DNA of 64,000 nucleotides from Nematopogon swammerdamellus (GCA_946902875.1 OX336349.1:14159891-14223890); one strand, 5' to 3'. Positions 41,611 to 53,056 are shown, counted from the stretch's first letter. Numbers and translations are program-made. Notes: a model not told the origin generated them from the sequence alone.

Positions 41611-42086
41611 TGATATGCGCTGGGTTCATAAAGCACAAGCATAATAGTAGCTCGTTAAGTCATTACAGGAAACAGTAGCAGAAAGACTTCACAGCCGGGA
41701 GTTGCCAGCCTGCGCTAAGTAATTTAATAATAATAATTACGTCGTCAAAGAAAAATGGCGTCGTTGCTCTCTGGCTATGTGAGAGCTGCGATCTGATTCA
41801 GTTTCTTCGATGTAAACGATGAACGTATCTGTAAATGCTGATTACTTGGTTTTTGTTTTGTGACTAGCGGCGTTTCTAGACGAAACCAGTTAAGTAATTA
41901 TAACATTGGAAGACCATAAAACCCGTAATATAAAATATTATTATGATTTATAAGTTAAGTGATTTTATTTCTTATTGTAAATAAAAATTCTGCTGACTGA
42001 TGATGATTGAAATTGCTTATATGTACAAGCTCAACTTTTATTAATGACTTGACTTAACCCTATGTTCTTGGTATTTTACTATCTTT
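41611..42086. other. No recognisable feature
   Basis: AT-rich; no landmark seen. Confidence 0.45.
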
Positions 42087-42505
42087 TTAACCACCGACGA
42101 AAAAATTGGGGTCTTATAATTGTAACGTGTGGATGTATGTGTTTATGGGAGGGTGAGTGTATGTGTGTATTGGTGTGTCTATCTGTGGCATCGTAGCTCC
42201 CAAACGGATGGACCGATTTGAATGCGGTTTCTTTTAGTTTTAAGCTGGTTTAATCGGGATTAGCTATGTTTGTAATCAACTAATCAAGTAAATAAGTAAT
42301 CAAACAATTTAATATCTTAAAAAGTGAACCGATTTGCAAGCGGGTTTTTTTTTTTAACTTGAAATAAATTAAATTACAAATTTCAAAGACGCCCCATACT
42401 TAAAAAGTCAAAAATAATTTCCGTTTACTTACTTAAAGGAGTCCCGCCCCCCATTCGGCTACAAATTGGGCCTACCCTACCCTACCACCTAGTAAGGGAC
42501 AAGGG
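42087..42505 (-). mobile_element. Family H (minus) abutting SINE-B fragment
   Basis: Minus strand: the TTAACCACCGACG terminus, GGCATCGTAGCTCCCAAACG, then the palindrome arm TTTCCGTTTACTTACTTAAA ending near 42450. The second palindrome arm is missing. At about 42455-42505 follows a SINE-B body piece (GGCTACAAATTGGGCC and CCACCTAGTAAGGGACAAGG). Confidence 0.65.
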
Positions 42506-42520
42506 TAGGAAATAAATACA

Positions 42521-42824
42521 AATAAAAATAGTCCCGCTGCATCTCTCCCATGCATGTCGTAAAAGGCGACTAAGGACAAGATGCCGTGGTAAATGGATGG
42601 GTAAATGGCGATGGGACAGCCACCTCTCACCTTGCCACGGTCCTTCCACCGAGTCATGCAGTAGGCGGGTCTTCGTGCATCACTTGCTGCTTGATAGTTA
42701 TCTTGTCCGAATATTTTGCGAAACATGGTGGTCTGTGTTCTTCTGTAATTTACCAGAATTCTGTTTCTGTTTGGTGCTTACCCCTATTGTCGGGATATGG
42801 CGTGTGTATGTATGTATATATGTA
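42521..42824 (+). repeat. Family C copy, split by composite insertion
   Basis: The leader is truncated at its 5' end (AATAGTCCCGCTGCATC). The interior is CACCTCTCACCTTGCCACGG, the right hairpin arm is lost, and TTGTCGGGATATGGCG leads to the GTAT tail. The tail is interrupted at 42824 by a minus-strand composite element and resumes at 43305-43396. Confidence 0.75.
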
Positions 42825-43304
42825 TTTTTTTTTTTTATGGAACCTGACACGGTTGGCTACATCACCTACAACATCCGTGATGTCAGCCCATAACACAGGG
42901 TGAACTAGGTGCCATGTCAGTGCTTCCCTTCATTTCATGTCGGCTACACTAAACTGGACGGAAAACACGAACTATTTACATAGCCGTTTCGACCGACGTT
43001 TCGTTCAGTGCGGTGGTACCAACCCGGCCGGGATAAACCCTACCACCTAGTAAGGTAAGAAGGGAAGGGACCTACAGTTTAACGTGGAATCCGAACCACG
43101 GTCAGCCTCCAACGGTCGAGCGGTCACCCATCCAATCACTGACCGCGCTCAGCGTTGCTTAATAAAATAACAGTTGACTAACCAACCGCGCCACTGAGCT
43201 ACCGAGGCTGACGAATTTTCATATCCCTTAGTCGACTTTTACGACATACGACGGGGAGAGATGCAGTGGGGCTATTCTTTTTAAGTACCGACCCCACACG
43301 GTAC
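42825..43304 (-). mobile_element. Composite leader + SINE-A, full length, in a GTAT tail
   Basis: On the minus strand the element begins with the family C leader (43214-43304: GTACCGTGTGGGGTCGGTAC to GACTAAGGGATATGAAAATT). It continues through CGTCAGCCTCGG into the SINE-A head: A box TAGCTCAGTGG, 5S-like AAGCAACGCTGAGCGCGG and GGATGGGTGACCG, B box GTGGTTCGGATTCC. The body and poly(A) end at 42825. The junction between leader and head is the same as at 61.4 kb. It sits inside (GTAT)n belonging to a plus-strand family C copy. Confidence 0.85.
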
Positions 43305-43396
43305 ATGTATGTATGTATGTATGTATGCATGTATGTATGTATGTATGTATCTATGCATGTATGGTATGTATGTATGCATGTATGCATGTATGTTCA
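43305..43396. repeat. (GTAT)n microsatellite, continuation of family C tail
   Basis: About 90 bp of GTAT with scattered GCAT variants. Confidence 0.85.
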
Positions 43397-43854
43397 AATA
43401 GTAATGCATATAAATATTCAATAGGCCACAACGGAATGCCGCCGCAGACTTCAGGGCCGCACAGGCCTGCGCGCAGGGCGGGAGGGGGGTGAGAGTTGAG
43501 GGCCGGGGGTGGTACATCCGGGACGCTCGCACGTCCTTTCCGCCATCACGAGACGCGCCCACATCCGGCGACCATGTGTTGGAGGCGGTTTGGACCAACG
43601 CGTAATTATCCGGGAACAATCAAAGAAACTCCCACATACGCAATCGAATACTAAATACCTATACTAACAGTCGAATGATTCTTTGCAGCACAATAAAATT
43701 CGAGATAACATTAACAACACAAGGCAGACGTTATTCTAGGAGAATTAAGTTCCAGTAATGTTGTGAGTAGAGGCGATTGGAAGCGCAAATAAATTTTCGA
43801 GTATTTCTGAAAAATCATAAAAAAATACCCAAAAGAATTACATAAATGTTTTAA
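43397..43854. other. No gene; GC-rich islet at 43435-43610
   Basis: A sharply GC-rich segment (GGCCGCACAGGCCTGCGCGC and others) sits between AT-rich flanks. A 112-codon open frame on the minus strand (43281-43619) spans it but is mostly shadow of the microsatellite. No family recognised. Confidence 0.45.
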
Positions 43855-44177
43855 TTTTTTTTTATGAAAACCTACAACATCCGTGATGTCACCACATAAT
43901 ACCGTGTGAACTAGGTGCCATGTCAGTGCTTCCCTTCGGTCGTGCCGACTACACTGAACTGGACGGAAAACACGAACTATTTTACATAGTCGTTTCAACC
44001 GAACTTTCATTCAGTGCGGTGGTATAAATCCGGGCGGGTTATACGGTAAGAAGGGAAGGGACCTACAGTTTTACGCGGAATCCGATCCATTGTCACCCTC
44101 CAACGGTATCTATCTAACAACCTATCCAAGTACTGACCACCGCGAGGTGATGTAGCCAACCGTGTCAGTTTCCATAA
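43855..44177 (-). repeat. SINE-A copy, with an opposing tail fragment at its end
   Basis: Minus strand: poly(T), AACCTACAACATCCGTGATG, the body to GGCGGGTTATACGGTAAGAA, then a degenerate head (TCCAAGTACTGACCACCGCG). It is followed by a plus-strand SINE-A tail (44148-44175, GATGTAGCCAACCGTGTCAG) that ends at CATAAAC. Confidence 0.78.
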
Positions 44178-45023
44178 ACAGACTATTGGTGTAAGTAATT
44201 ACTTATTATCACGAAGCACCCATCGTATTAGCTCTACATTTTCGAAACTATACGAGTACGTAACTCATGCGATACTAGGACCCTTTCTGAACAAGCCTGT
44301 GAGCGGAGTAATCATGTATTGGATTTATGGCTTCGATACATGATGTCAGATTTATGAGCTAGAAGTTAGGGTCTTAACTGGAATTGTCAATTTTAGGGGC
44401 GCGTGTGTGGCTCGAGATTAGAAAGCGTTTGAACTTTGGACTCTGTTGTATTTAATTTTACGCATCGAATGTGCAAGAAATAATTTTGAACCTAAATTGC
44501 ATGAATTTATATGTTTTGAGAAAGTCGGAAAACTGTTTTTTTACATTTTTTTTTAAGTTTGCTTTTCAAATAATTAAAGGTATTCTCTAACGTAATACTA
44601 AAGGTATATAACTTGATAATGATTTTTTTTTCAGTTTTTACCGCGTCTTTCAGTTTTTACTAATATTTAGCATAAAATAAAATAGGTGTTAGACAATCAC
44701 AGAGTCTATGACAGAGTTAACTATTAAAATAGGTATGTGCATTATGCATGTCAATATTGTAAAAATCGTGGTAAAAATACATATAGGTCTTACCTGCGTT
44801 AAGAATGGAAGTTTTAAGATATATAGTTGTTGGTTTGGACTCAAATCGCTGTCACTAAATGCTTTGTTCAAAAATTCACTATTTACAACATGCACAATAT
44901 ATAAATATGTAGTATAAAAACTGACGAAGTGCGAGTTGAAGGCGATATTATTTTTTTTACTTTTTCTAGGTTTTAATATTTTTTCATGTTTTTAAGTTTA
45001 CTTTGTTATTAATTATATTCATT
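44178..45023. other. No recognisable gene
   Basis: AT-rich. Small open frames on both strands at 44689-44917 overlap and look accidental. Confidence 0.45.
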
Positions 45024-45220
45024 TTTAAGTTTCCGGATTAACAGTAGGTATGATAAAGACTTACATAAGTCGACGTTTCGCCCGCTACGTCACGGACTTC
45101 TTCAGGAACTGCGGGAGTTCCTGGAGCCGACGTCTGGTGTCCGTTGTACCAGACGTCAAACTATCGAAACGTCGACTTATGTAAGTCTTTATCATACACA
45201 CTGTTAATCCGGAAACTTAA
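45024..45220. mobile_element. Penelope-type terminal palindrome, partly deleted
   Basis: Same ends as the 25.8-26.1 kb element (TTAAGTTTCCGGA and its complement) and the same nested GACGTCTGGT/ACCAGACGTC hairpin. The left arm is complete. The right arm keeps only the CGAAACGTCGACTTATGTAA side, the centre and CTGAAGA being deleted. Confidence 0.7.
45057..45112 (-). ncRNA. Hammerhead ribozyme candidate (best in window)
   Basis: Minus strand: CTGAAGA (45105-45099), stem II AGUCCG-UGACGUAG-CGGGC (five pairs, one a G-U wobble), then GAAAC-GUC and GACUUAUG. Bases before CTGAAGA (CAGUUC) can partly pair with those after GUC (GACUUAUG) as stem I. Compared with the 26-kb copies, stem II differs in sequence but keeps pairing. 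Stem III is the minimal self-complementary ACGU. Confidence 0.55.
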
Positions 45221-45227
45221 AAAATAT

Positions 45228-45385
45228 TATTATTTGTTGTTATATCCGTCATTATAACACAATATTCTGTTGAAATTTCAACTCGCTAGCTAATACGGTT
45301 CCAAAGATACAGCAGTAGGACAGACAGACAGACGGCGGCGTAGGCTTAATAATAGTCTTCCGTAAGGGGTACGGAAACCTAAAAA
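45228..45385 (+). repeat. Family F 3' end
   Basis: TTATTTGTTGTTATATCCGTC, GTTGAAATTTCAACTCGCTA, GACAGACAGACGGCGGCG, and the terminus TAAGGGGTACGGAAACCTAA. It follows the hammerhead-bearing palindrome directly. Confidence 0.7.
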
Positions 45386-46187
45386 ATAAATCTACCAAAA
45401 AAAATCATTCATAGGGACCGAACACCACAAATCCCAGAACAAAGGCGGCGTTCCCTCACTGGATGGCTTACGAATAGTGAACACCCTCAGTTTGAAATTA
45501 TTTATTAGTTCGACCTGAAGGTATGTACCTACTTGTTAGAATTCTAAAAATCTAAATCTCTCCCAGAACTTCAATGAGTTGAACTCTGTAAATAGTTGTG
45601 AAAGATAAAATTACGCGTCAAAATTAAATGTCCTAAATGAAAATCCTCAATTAGGCAGTTTCGGCAGAGCTATGGACATTTGCATAATTTCTCGATTAAA
45701 TTGTGACCATTCATTCTGGAAACTGAGGTATTTTCGGGAGATAAATCCCTACGCGGTTTGTTTTCATGGTCACTGCTTTTCACAATTTAAGCTGAAGAGG
45801 TCAAACGGATATAAGTACATATGTATGTAGTTAGAAAATATGACTTTGTGTAAATGTTTTTGTATTTTTGTTCCCAAATTCGTCGCATTTGACAGTACAT
45901 GACTAGACTAATTAGTAGATACTACTAATTTCACCTATATAATATTTTTGATTATATATTTTTTTTATTTTATTACACTATTTATCTCCTGACAGAAGAA
46001 ATAAATATTGTTCTATTCTATTCTATTTACAGTTACTAAAGCCTACCTGCTGAGCTTAGTGTGTAAATAAAATACACAATAGGAATTTGGCATATTTTAT
46101 TCCGAGCTTAAATTATTATTTAAACTTCTTAAATAATATACGTTGAGTCAAGTTTTGAGCACAGATAGACAGATTTTGTGAATATTA
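45386..46187. other. No recognised gene
   Basis: Contains CATTTGCATAATTTC (octamer-like) at about 45689 in a stretch (45640-45760) of somewhat higher complexity. Nothing else supported. Confidence 0.4.
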
Positions 46188-46330
46188 CTCAAATCAAATC
46201 AAATCAAACCAAAAACTTTTATTGAACTAATAAAGTACACATTACATTATTGGTCTCTGTACTCTACACTAGTCTGGGTGGACTGTGCCGTAGAGGACAG
46301 CTTACAATAGGTAGTTAGCGGTTATATTTT
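46188..46330 (-). repeat. LINE 3' end with (TTTGA)n tail
   Basis: (TCAAA)n then CCAAAAACTTTTATTGAACT and further sequence of a LINE 3' untranslated region on the minus strand. The tail type parallels the 37.2-kb LINE. GT-rich DNA follows to about 46540 and may belong to it. Confidence 0.55.
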
Positions 46331-47117
46331 AGGTATGCGGGTAACTTAGTTTTTGGTCGGGCATGTTCTAGTGATATATAGTAAAACAAAATAAAATAAA
46401 ACTTGTTAGTATGGGTGGATACATGAGGGTGTCAGTGGTGTGTGTGTTTGTGAGAGGGGATTAAGTCTTGTGTGTGAGTGTATGTGTTAGGTTTTGAGGG
46501 TGTGTATTTAGGTATGTGTCTGTCAGTGTGGTGGTTGTGGTGAGTACAAACGCATTGGCTGCATGAGAAGCCCTGCTGTGTATACCTGCATAATAAGTAT
46601 TGTGTAGATAAGCCTTAGGTTATAAGTAGATATGATCTGTAAAATGGTTTCATTACTTTATTTCTAGTCCCACTATAGGCTACGGGAACGACGTTAACAG
46701 CTGTATCTGACGGTAAGTTTAATAACCAGTACGACCGTCGAATTCCTAGCGGGCGAGTTTGTAATTGTATAATAAAAAATTTTGTAAGATTTGTTTGTAC
46801 TTGTATAATAAAATAATTCGTAAGGAAACGAAAAGACGACATGATTTTATAATTCATAACAATACTACTATACTCATAACAAGCTTTTCAAATGTTGCGG
46901 AATAGTTATATTTTTCTTCGATGCAGAAGCCAGTCAACCCTTTGTCCCGTCAATAAAAGTAAAAAAGTAAAATATAACATTTTGTGTGAAATATTATATT
47001 GCGACATTTCATTTTGTAAATTGCAAGTTTGAGTCATCTATAGAAATCAATGATAGAATTAAATCCATTTTAGATGACAATAAACTTCCCCCATAGGTTA
47101 GTTGCGCGTACTATATA
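46331..47117. other. No gene; GT-rich to about 46540
   Basis: (GT)-rich low-complexity DNA and then AT-rich sequence. Nothing further recognised. Confidence 0.45.
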
Positions 47118-48252
47118 CAGGGTGGCCCAGTTATAGTAGTCCAAAATTTTTTTTTAGATGGAGGACATCATGTTGACTCATTTAAAAACAACATTAGTTC
47201 CGCGAAAATCAATAGTTTAGAAGTTATGATTTTTTTAAACTTTTTTTGAAATTTCTCTATTTTAGTCACATTAACCGCTCTAGTTAGATATCTATTCCAC
47301 AAAATCGAATGAAAATTGGTATGGAAGTAGAGGAGACATGTAGCTAGTACGTAATGAATAGTTTTAAGGTTTACTCCTAGACTGTACTGTTTCTATAGTC
47401 CTTTCAGTGAATTTTTGTTCAGATTACATTAAAACTGATGAATTTTTTAAAAATCACTGTGAAAAAAAAAGTACTACCGGAGATTTGCCCATGCCCTTAA
47501 AAACTACCTATACATATCACAATTCTCCAGACCAAAAATTGTAGTGGTGTAATAATTGTAACATATTCAAAATTAACATAATGTGTACAAAGTCACTACA
47601 ATAAAAAGTGACGATTACCTTAATAAAAAAAAAAAAAATTTTTTTTTAACATTAATAAATAGTTTTTATGTGTAGACTAGCGCTGTTAGAGACAGGTTTG
47701 TGAATAATGTGAAATTGTAGTTTAACTAACGTTGTGAAAAAAATAAGATTTTAAAAATTAAGGTAATCGTCACTTTTTATTGCAGTGACAAATGATGTTA
47801 ATTTTGAATATGTTACAATTATTACACCACTACAATTTTTGGTCTGGAGAATTGTGATATGTATAGGTAGTTTTTAAGGGCATGGGCAAATCTCCGGTAG
47901 TACTTTTTTTTTCACAGTGATTTTTAAAAACTTCATCAGTTTTAATGTAATCTGAACAAAAATTCACTGAAAGGGCTATAGAAACAGTACAGTCTAGGAG
48001 TTACCTTAAAACTATTCATTACGTACTAGCTACATGTCTCCTCTACTTCCATACCAATTTTCATTCGATTTTGTGGAATAGATATCCAACTAGAGCGGTT
48101 AATGTGACTAAAATAGAGAAATTTCAAAAAAAGTTAAAAAAAATCATAACTTCTAAACTATTGATTTTCGCGGAACTAATGTTTTTAAATGAGTCAACAT
48201 GATGTCCTCCATCTAAAAAAAATTTTTGGACTACTATAACTGGGTCACCCTG
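47118..48252. mobile_element. Palindromic MITE, copy 2 (TA target site)
   Basis: Near-identical to 34521-35667, with CAGGGTG ends, flanking TATA/TA and mirrored arms. Its asymmetric centre (about 47640-47760) is in the opposite orientation to that of copy 1, so the two elements are inserted in opposite directions. Small indels distinguish them (for example the shorter right arm near 47790 and 48001). No open frame of note. Confidence 0.88.
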
Positions 48253-49433
48253 TATATAGGAATACGTTTATATGATACACCGACCGAGTAGACTAATGTA
48301 TCCGTTAGGAGTACACTGTTAAAATATCAGCAAAACTTCCAACATTCTCAAGTACATAATACATTTTGTAAATATAAATCCTTAAGCTTGTAGATTTGGA
48401 TAAAACTGGCGAAAATGTGGAAACTCCATCTGCTCGCGAAATGGAAAAATCCCAGCATTCAAAACTGCCTTCCTCGCGTTGGGTCCTCTTTGAAGAGGCT
48501 TTAGGATCGCACAAAAGGATTGAAAGTTCTGTGTAAGGGAATTGGGCTGTGGATCTACGACAAAATTAATAGAAAGATTGCATTTGCTTGCAAATTGCTT
48601 AACCTCAACAATTATATAACTATCATTATATATAACTAAATTCATAACTAAATTGACCTCAACAATTATATAACTATCGATGTTGTGCTGTAATTAAGCA
48701 GAGTCCTTGCAGCACATCACCGATTACTCTGCTTACATGTAAATATTTATACGTATTATTTTTGTCTCAGTTAATTTCGCACTACCCATCAATCTTATCC
48801 ACAATCCCAAAGTTCTTGCATGACTATTAGAAAATTCTTTAGGCATTAAGTCCGCATTTCCCGAACAGTTTTTTGTGCACTAAAGTAGGTACATTGTTTA
48901 ACTTTTATTTCATATCATTTCAAACATTCTCTACGCTGTTTTTTCCGGGATGTCTAATCTCTATTAGAATTATCGCGGACGGATCATGATAAATTTCTAG
49001 AAGCAATGAAATTGCTAGTAGGGAATAGCCTAGCGGGACAGTATTTAAATCACTTTAAAATAATTAAAAACCGTACCGGAGCGGCTGGAACGAAGCCAGA
49101 AGCTTGTGCGTCCAGCGCGAGCGGGCGGGGCGGGGGCGGGGGGGGGGGGGGTGGAAGGGGATTGGCCGTCGCGGCCACAAAATTGAAAAAAAAAAAGGTG
49201 ATTAATGTTTCGACCCTGCTCAGTGAAGAGCGAACGATTCGGACCCCCATCGTGGAATGCCTATAATTCATTTATTGGATTTTTATTGCTCAGCATAGTT
49301 TTTTTTTGCGGTGTGGAATTCGTATCACCTCAGCAGTTCGGGAAATGTGTAGTTCGCCGCTCCACTGCGCCGGAAACTATACGAAACTATACATATTATG
49401 TATTCTACGTACATAAGCATGAGTAACTCCAGG
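48253..49433. other. No gene; family C hairpin fragment and poly(G)
   Basis: 48678-48738 holds a fragment of family C (GATGTTGTGCTGTAATTAAG to GCAGCACATCACCGATTACT). A GC-rich patch with a run of 14 G lies at 49115-49165. A 48382-48645 open frame shows no known motif. Confidence 0.5.
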
Positions 49434-49759
49434 GTACATACATACATACACACCACACGCTCTATCCCGACAATCAGGGTAAGCAGAGTAATCGGTGTCG
49501 TGCTGCAAGTACTCCGGTAAATTACAGCACAACAGCGACCACCACGTTTAGCAAAGTATTCGGACAGATAGCTATCAAGCAGCCAGTAAGGCACGAATGC
49601 CCGCCTGCTGCATGACTCGGTGGAAAGACCGTGCCAAGGTGAGAGGTGGCTATCCTGTCGCACTTTAGCCCGGCACCTTGTCCTTATCTCTTAGTCGACT
49701 TTTACGACGTGCACGGGGAGAGATGCAGTGGGGCTATTCTTTTTAAGTACCGGCCCCAC
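49434..49759 (-). repeat. Family C, full length
   Basis: Minus strand: (ACAT)n tail, CTCTATCCCGACAATCAGGG, hairpin arms GGTGTCGTGCTG and CAGCACAACAGC, the interior, and the leader hairpin ending GTACCGGCCCCACC at 49759. No clear target duplication is seen. Confidence 0.85.
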
Positions 49760-49786
49760 CAAGGTATGTTATAATTATATCATATA

Positions 49787-50089
49787 CTAGGTTTTGCCCG
49801 CGGCTTTGCTTGCACCCTATATCGATTAGCCTATGTCCATCCTGAAGATCCATCCTTCCCTATCCTTCCTTACCTTTAATAAAATCCAACGTCTGCTTCC
49901 TGTCTTTCTGTATGTATGTCTGTCCGCTTATAACTCGAGAACCACTGAACCGATTTTAATAAAAAAACATTTTACGGATAGCTTGATTCTTCCCATCAAC
50001 TATAGGCTACTTACTATCACGCTAAATGGCTTATGAGGTTAGCAGTGAAGTGAAATATGAGAGCGGGCGGAGCCGCGGGCACAGCTAGT
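49787..50089 (+). mobile_element. Short element with CCCGCGG-type inverted ends
   Basis: The left end ACTAGGTTTTGCCCGCGGCT and right end GAGCCGCGGGCACAGCTAGT are inverted. The inside contains TATAACTCGAGAACCACTGA and ACCGATTTTAATAAAAAA. The ends are of the same kind as those of the 10.1-kb foldback element. There is no coding frame. Confidence 0.7.
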
Positions 50090-50250
50090 TCTAAATATTG
50101 GTCAAAGAATTTTTAAAATCGAATGAGTATTTTCGGAGATTACCTCCTACGTCCAAACTTACAAACTGACAAACTTTACCTCTTTATAATATTGTGTACA
50201 TAATTTGTATTAGCTATGCCTCACAGGTAACTATTCAGCAATCAAAAACG

Positions 50251-50353
50251 AAGTCTCCGGTAGACAGCGACCTTCTCGGTGGTTATATTGGCTTGTCGGA
50301 TTATGTGCTTTGGCCCCTCGGACTCAGGCACCCATATCGTATTACATAAAAAA
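50251..50353 (+). repeat. SINE-B 3' fragment
   Basis: AAGTCTCCGGTAG, CCTTCTCGGTGGTTATATTG, and the end CATATCGTATTACATAAAAA. Only the 3' part is present. Confidence 0.75.
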
Positions 50354-50946
50354 GGTGAAGTAATTTAATTAAAGTAAAGTTTAAGGGCTATGAGACATCT
50401 CGAAGGTATCAATGAAAGCTCAATTTAGGTTATATACAAACTGAGCATGTGAATATTAATTGTGAATATGCTCGTAGTACATAATATTATGTTTCACCGG
50501 TTCTAATCACTTGTATTGACCCCAGGCAGGCCGAATGGCTGGCAAACGCCAGAATCTCAACAGCCAAAGGCGGTGGTATCGAATCGAACACAAATCAAGC
50601 AGCTGCCGTCGATAGATTCACTCTCAACGTTGAAATGTGTTAAGCCGCGTTCACATCGGAGCGGGAATCTTGTGCGACCTGAAAATACGCGAATGAAATG
50701 CCTTTAATAAAACAAATTTTAATCGATTTCAAATTTCTATAAAATTTTACACGAGTCATATAAAATATTTTGTAATCAGTTTAAATTAACACTTGAATTT
50801 TCACATTCACCTGTCAAAAATTCACCCCCACACAACGAATTTGTATCGACTAACAATGCTGTATTAATTTATTTTTATTAGGATTTACGTCCGAAAGATA
50901 GCCCGCTTAATAAGCAACCTATGGAACAAAAGGGCTTTGCGATCAT
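50354..50946. other. No recognisable feature
   Basis: No gene or repeat landmark seen. Confidence 0.45.
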
Positions 50947-51179
50947 TTTACTAGGTGGTAGGGTTTATCCCGGCCGAGTTGGTACCACCGCACTGAACGA
51001 AGCGTCGGTCGAAACGGCACGACTATGTAAATAGTTCGTGTTTTCCGTCCAGTTCAGTGTAGCCGACATGAAATGAAGGGAAGCACTGTCATGGCACCTA
51101 GTTCACCCGGTGTTATGGGCTGACATCGCGGATGTTGTAGGTAATGTAGCCAACCGTGTCAGTTTCTATAAAAAAAAAT
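50947..51179 (+). repeat. SINE-A body and tail
   Basis: ACTAGGTGGTAGGGTTTATC through GTTGGTACCACCGCACTG, GTGTAGCCGACATGAAATGA, and CAGTTTCTATAAAAAAAA. The head is missing. Confidence 0.85.
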
Positions 51180-52348
51180 ACTCGCACACATGCGACTGAA
51201 CGCAGTCACTTTTGCTCCAACCTCCATCGCTGTGGACACGGCCTTAGTCAACCGGCGCTGCTAAAATCACGCCCAGACCAGAATATCGGGCATAATAAAA
51301 TGAGACGAGAGGCTTAATTTAATTAAGGTTTTATTGCCCGAGGATCCATTAAACGTCCAGACGAGGGACGAATCTTAGCGAAAATTAGACGCCCCAAGAT
51401 GTGTTGGATTAGGAGCGAGCAGAAACTGACGGGGTCCGGGAGTTATTCTTGAACCTCAGTCCCCGAGGTCTCAGGCCTGAATAGCGTCTTCGGTGTAAAT
51501 TATATCGCAGTGCCAAAAGGAATGGTTGAACTGATGGAAATAACAGTGGCGGAAGCTAACCCGAATCGAGTTGTTCTGAAATGAAATTATTTATTTATAC
51601 CACAATCTACACTTCTACAAACATATGATAAAGAGGTAAATTTTGTAAGTTTATAAGTTTGGATGTAGGAGGTAATCTCCGAAATACTCATCCGACTTTA
51701 AAAATTCTTTGACCAATATTTACAATGGACATTCAGAAGGCATACATTATACATTATAGGCATTTACTTAAAATTACAAACGAACTGATAAAATTAATTA
51801 TGCATGGGAATGCTAAGCTATGGTGTTTTGAAATGTGTTTGACATTTATTTTTGTGGTATCAATTCTGGATCAGATAAACTAAACTGTATCACTGTGATG
51901 TAAACTGAGCGGAATTGAAGAATAATCTACCTGCTCCTATCGCCAGAACTGAATGACGGATTATGTCCAGAGTTGATGTAAATGCTAGAACGAGTTTGAA
52001 TAAATATTGTTTGTGTTCAAAGCCACGGAAATGTTTCCGCACGTTCTGCACACACCGAGCGTTCGTGCAGTTGCAGTATTTGCAGTGAGTTTCGTTATTG
52101 TATTTGTTTTAGGTCTTATTGTGTTGATTCGTCGTCCACCTTTTGAAATGTTTTTGTAATTTGTATATGTTGTCGCTTCATTAAATTATATTAGAAACTT
52201 GAAAACTGTGACGCGGCAATATTTACGAAAATTATATATTTCAGGAATATGCGATTTTTTTTTTAGTAAACAAACGTGGGTGGCGACAATTGCATACTAT
52301 TTTAATATCGTGGTGAGTGGGTTGTTCTTGTTTTTGTTTGGTTTGGGG
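51180..52348. other. Few repeats, no recognised gene
   Basis: The interval 51190-51500 is of higher complexity, with paired AT-rich motifs (TTAATTTAATTAAGG). ACAAACTTATAAAC-type DNA at 51640-51720 resembles, inverted, 50100-50180 (GGAGGTAATCTCCGAAATAC). No gene seen. Confidence 0.4.
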
Positions 52349-52560
52349 TTGGCTCTAGGCCTGCAAACTAATCCCGCTTGGTTGGGGACCTTCGTGCAAA
52401 ACCCCGCAATCTCCAGCTACCCCAGCCAGCCTATGTCTTCCATGAAAGCCACAAGTCGACCGGGGTGTCTGCAGACCGCCGCCCTTAGTCGCCTTTTACG
52501 ACATACACGGGGAGAGATGCAGTGGGGCTATTCTTTTAGAGTACCGGACCCACACGGTAC
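52349..52560 (-). repeat. Leader joined to a third, different body
   Basis: Minus strand: the leader GTACCGTGTGGGTCCGGTAC to AAGGCGACTAAGGG (52560-52487) is followed not by the family C interior or SINE-A head but by CGGCGGTCTGCAGACACCCC, CTTTCATGGAAGACATAGG and GGATTAGTTTGCAGGCC. The body has no counterpart elsewhere in the window. Confidence 0.6.
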
Positions 52561-52643
52561 GTGGTGAGTGGGTTATGTAATGTATGGTTTTTCGAATAAG
52601 ATATGAAATGTAAAGTATAGTAAGATAATATGTACGTACGTAA

Positions 52644-53056
52644 AGCGGCGGGTGGCTGAGTGGTTTGGGCATCGGCTTCTCATGCGAGAGGTCCGCGGTT
52701 CGAATCCCGTCGGCGTGTACCAATGAGTTTTTCTGACGAAAAAATTTACGTGCATACCTACACCTGCTCCTTCACCGTTCGGAACCGGTGTAAAACTGTA
52801 GGTCCCTTCCCTTGCCCCTTACTAGGTGGTAGGCTCAATTTGTAGCCGACTGGGTTGGTACCACCGTACTGGATGTAAGATGGCCGCATAGCAACCTCGG
52901 TTGTGTTCTCATCTAGTCCAGTATAGCCAGCAATCCAGGGAAGTCTCCGGTATGGCACCTACCTTCTCGGAGGTGATATTGGCTGGTCGGAGCATGCGCT
53001 TTGGCCCCTCCAACTCAGCCACCCATAACGGATTACATAAAAAAAAAAAAAAAAAA
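52644..53056 (+). repeat. SINE-B, full length with insertion
   Basis: A box TGGCTGAGTGG, B box GGTTCGAATCC, GTAGGTCCCTTCCCTTGCCC, GTTGGTACCACCGTACTGG, CCAGTATAGCCAGCAATCC, and the end GGATTACATAAAAAAAA. Compared with the 17.0-kb copy it carries about 45 extra bases after the head (GTTTTTCTGACGAAAAAATT and following). Confidence 0.88.

Noticed and set aside
41186..41678. Open frames of 131-152 codons rich in His, Thr, Tyr and Ile
   Set aside because: They are produced by the 4-bp CATA unit, occur in several phases and on both strands, and have no non-repeat portion.
49050..49271. Frames with poly-Pro or poly-Gly as a structural protein
   Set aside because: They derive from a 14-G run and its flanks; no other coding evidence.
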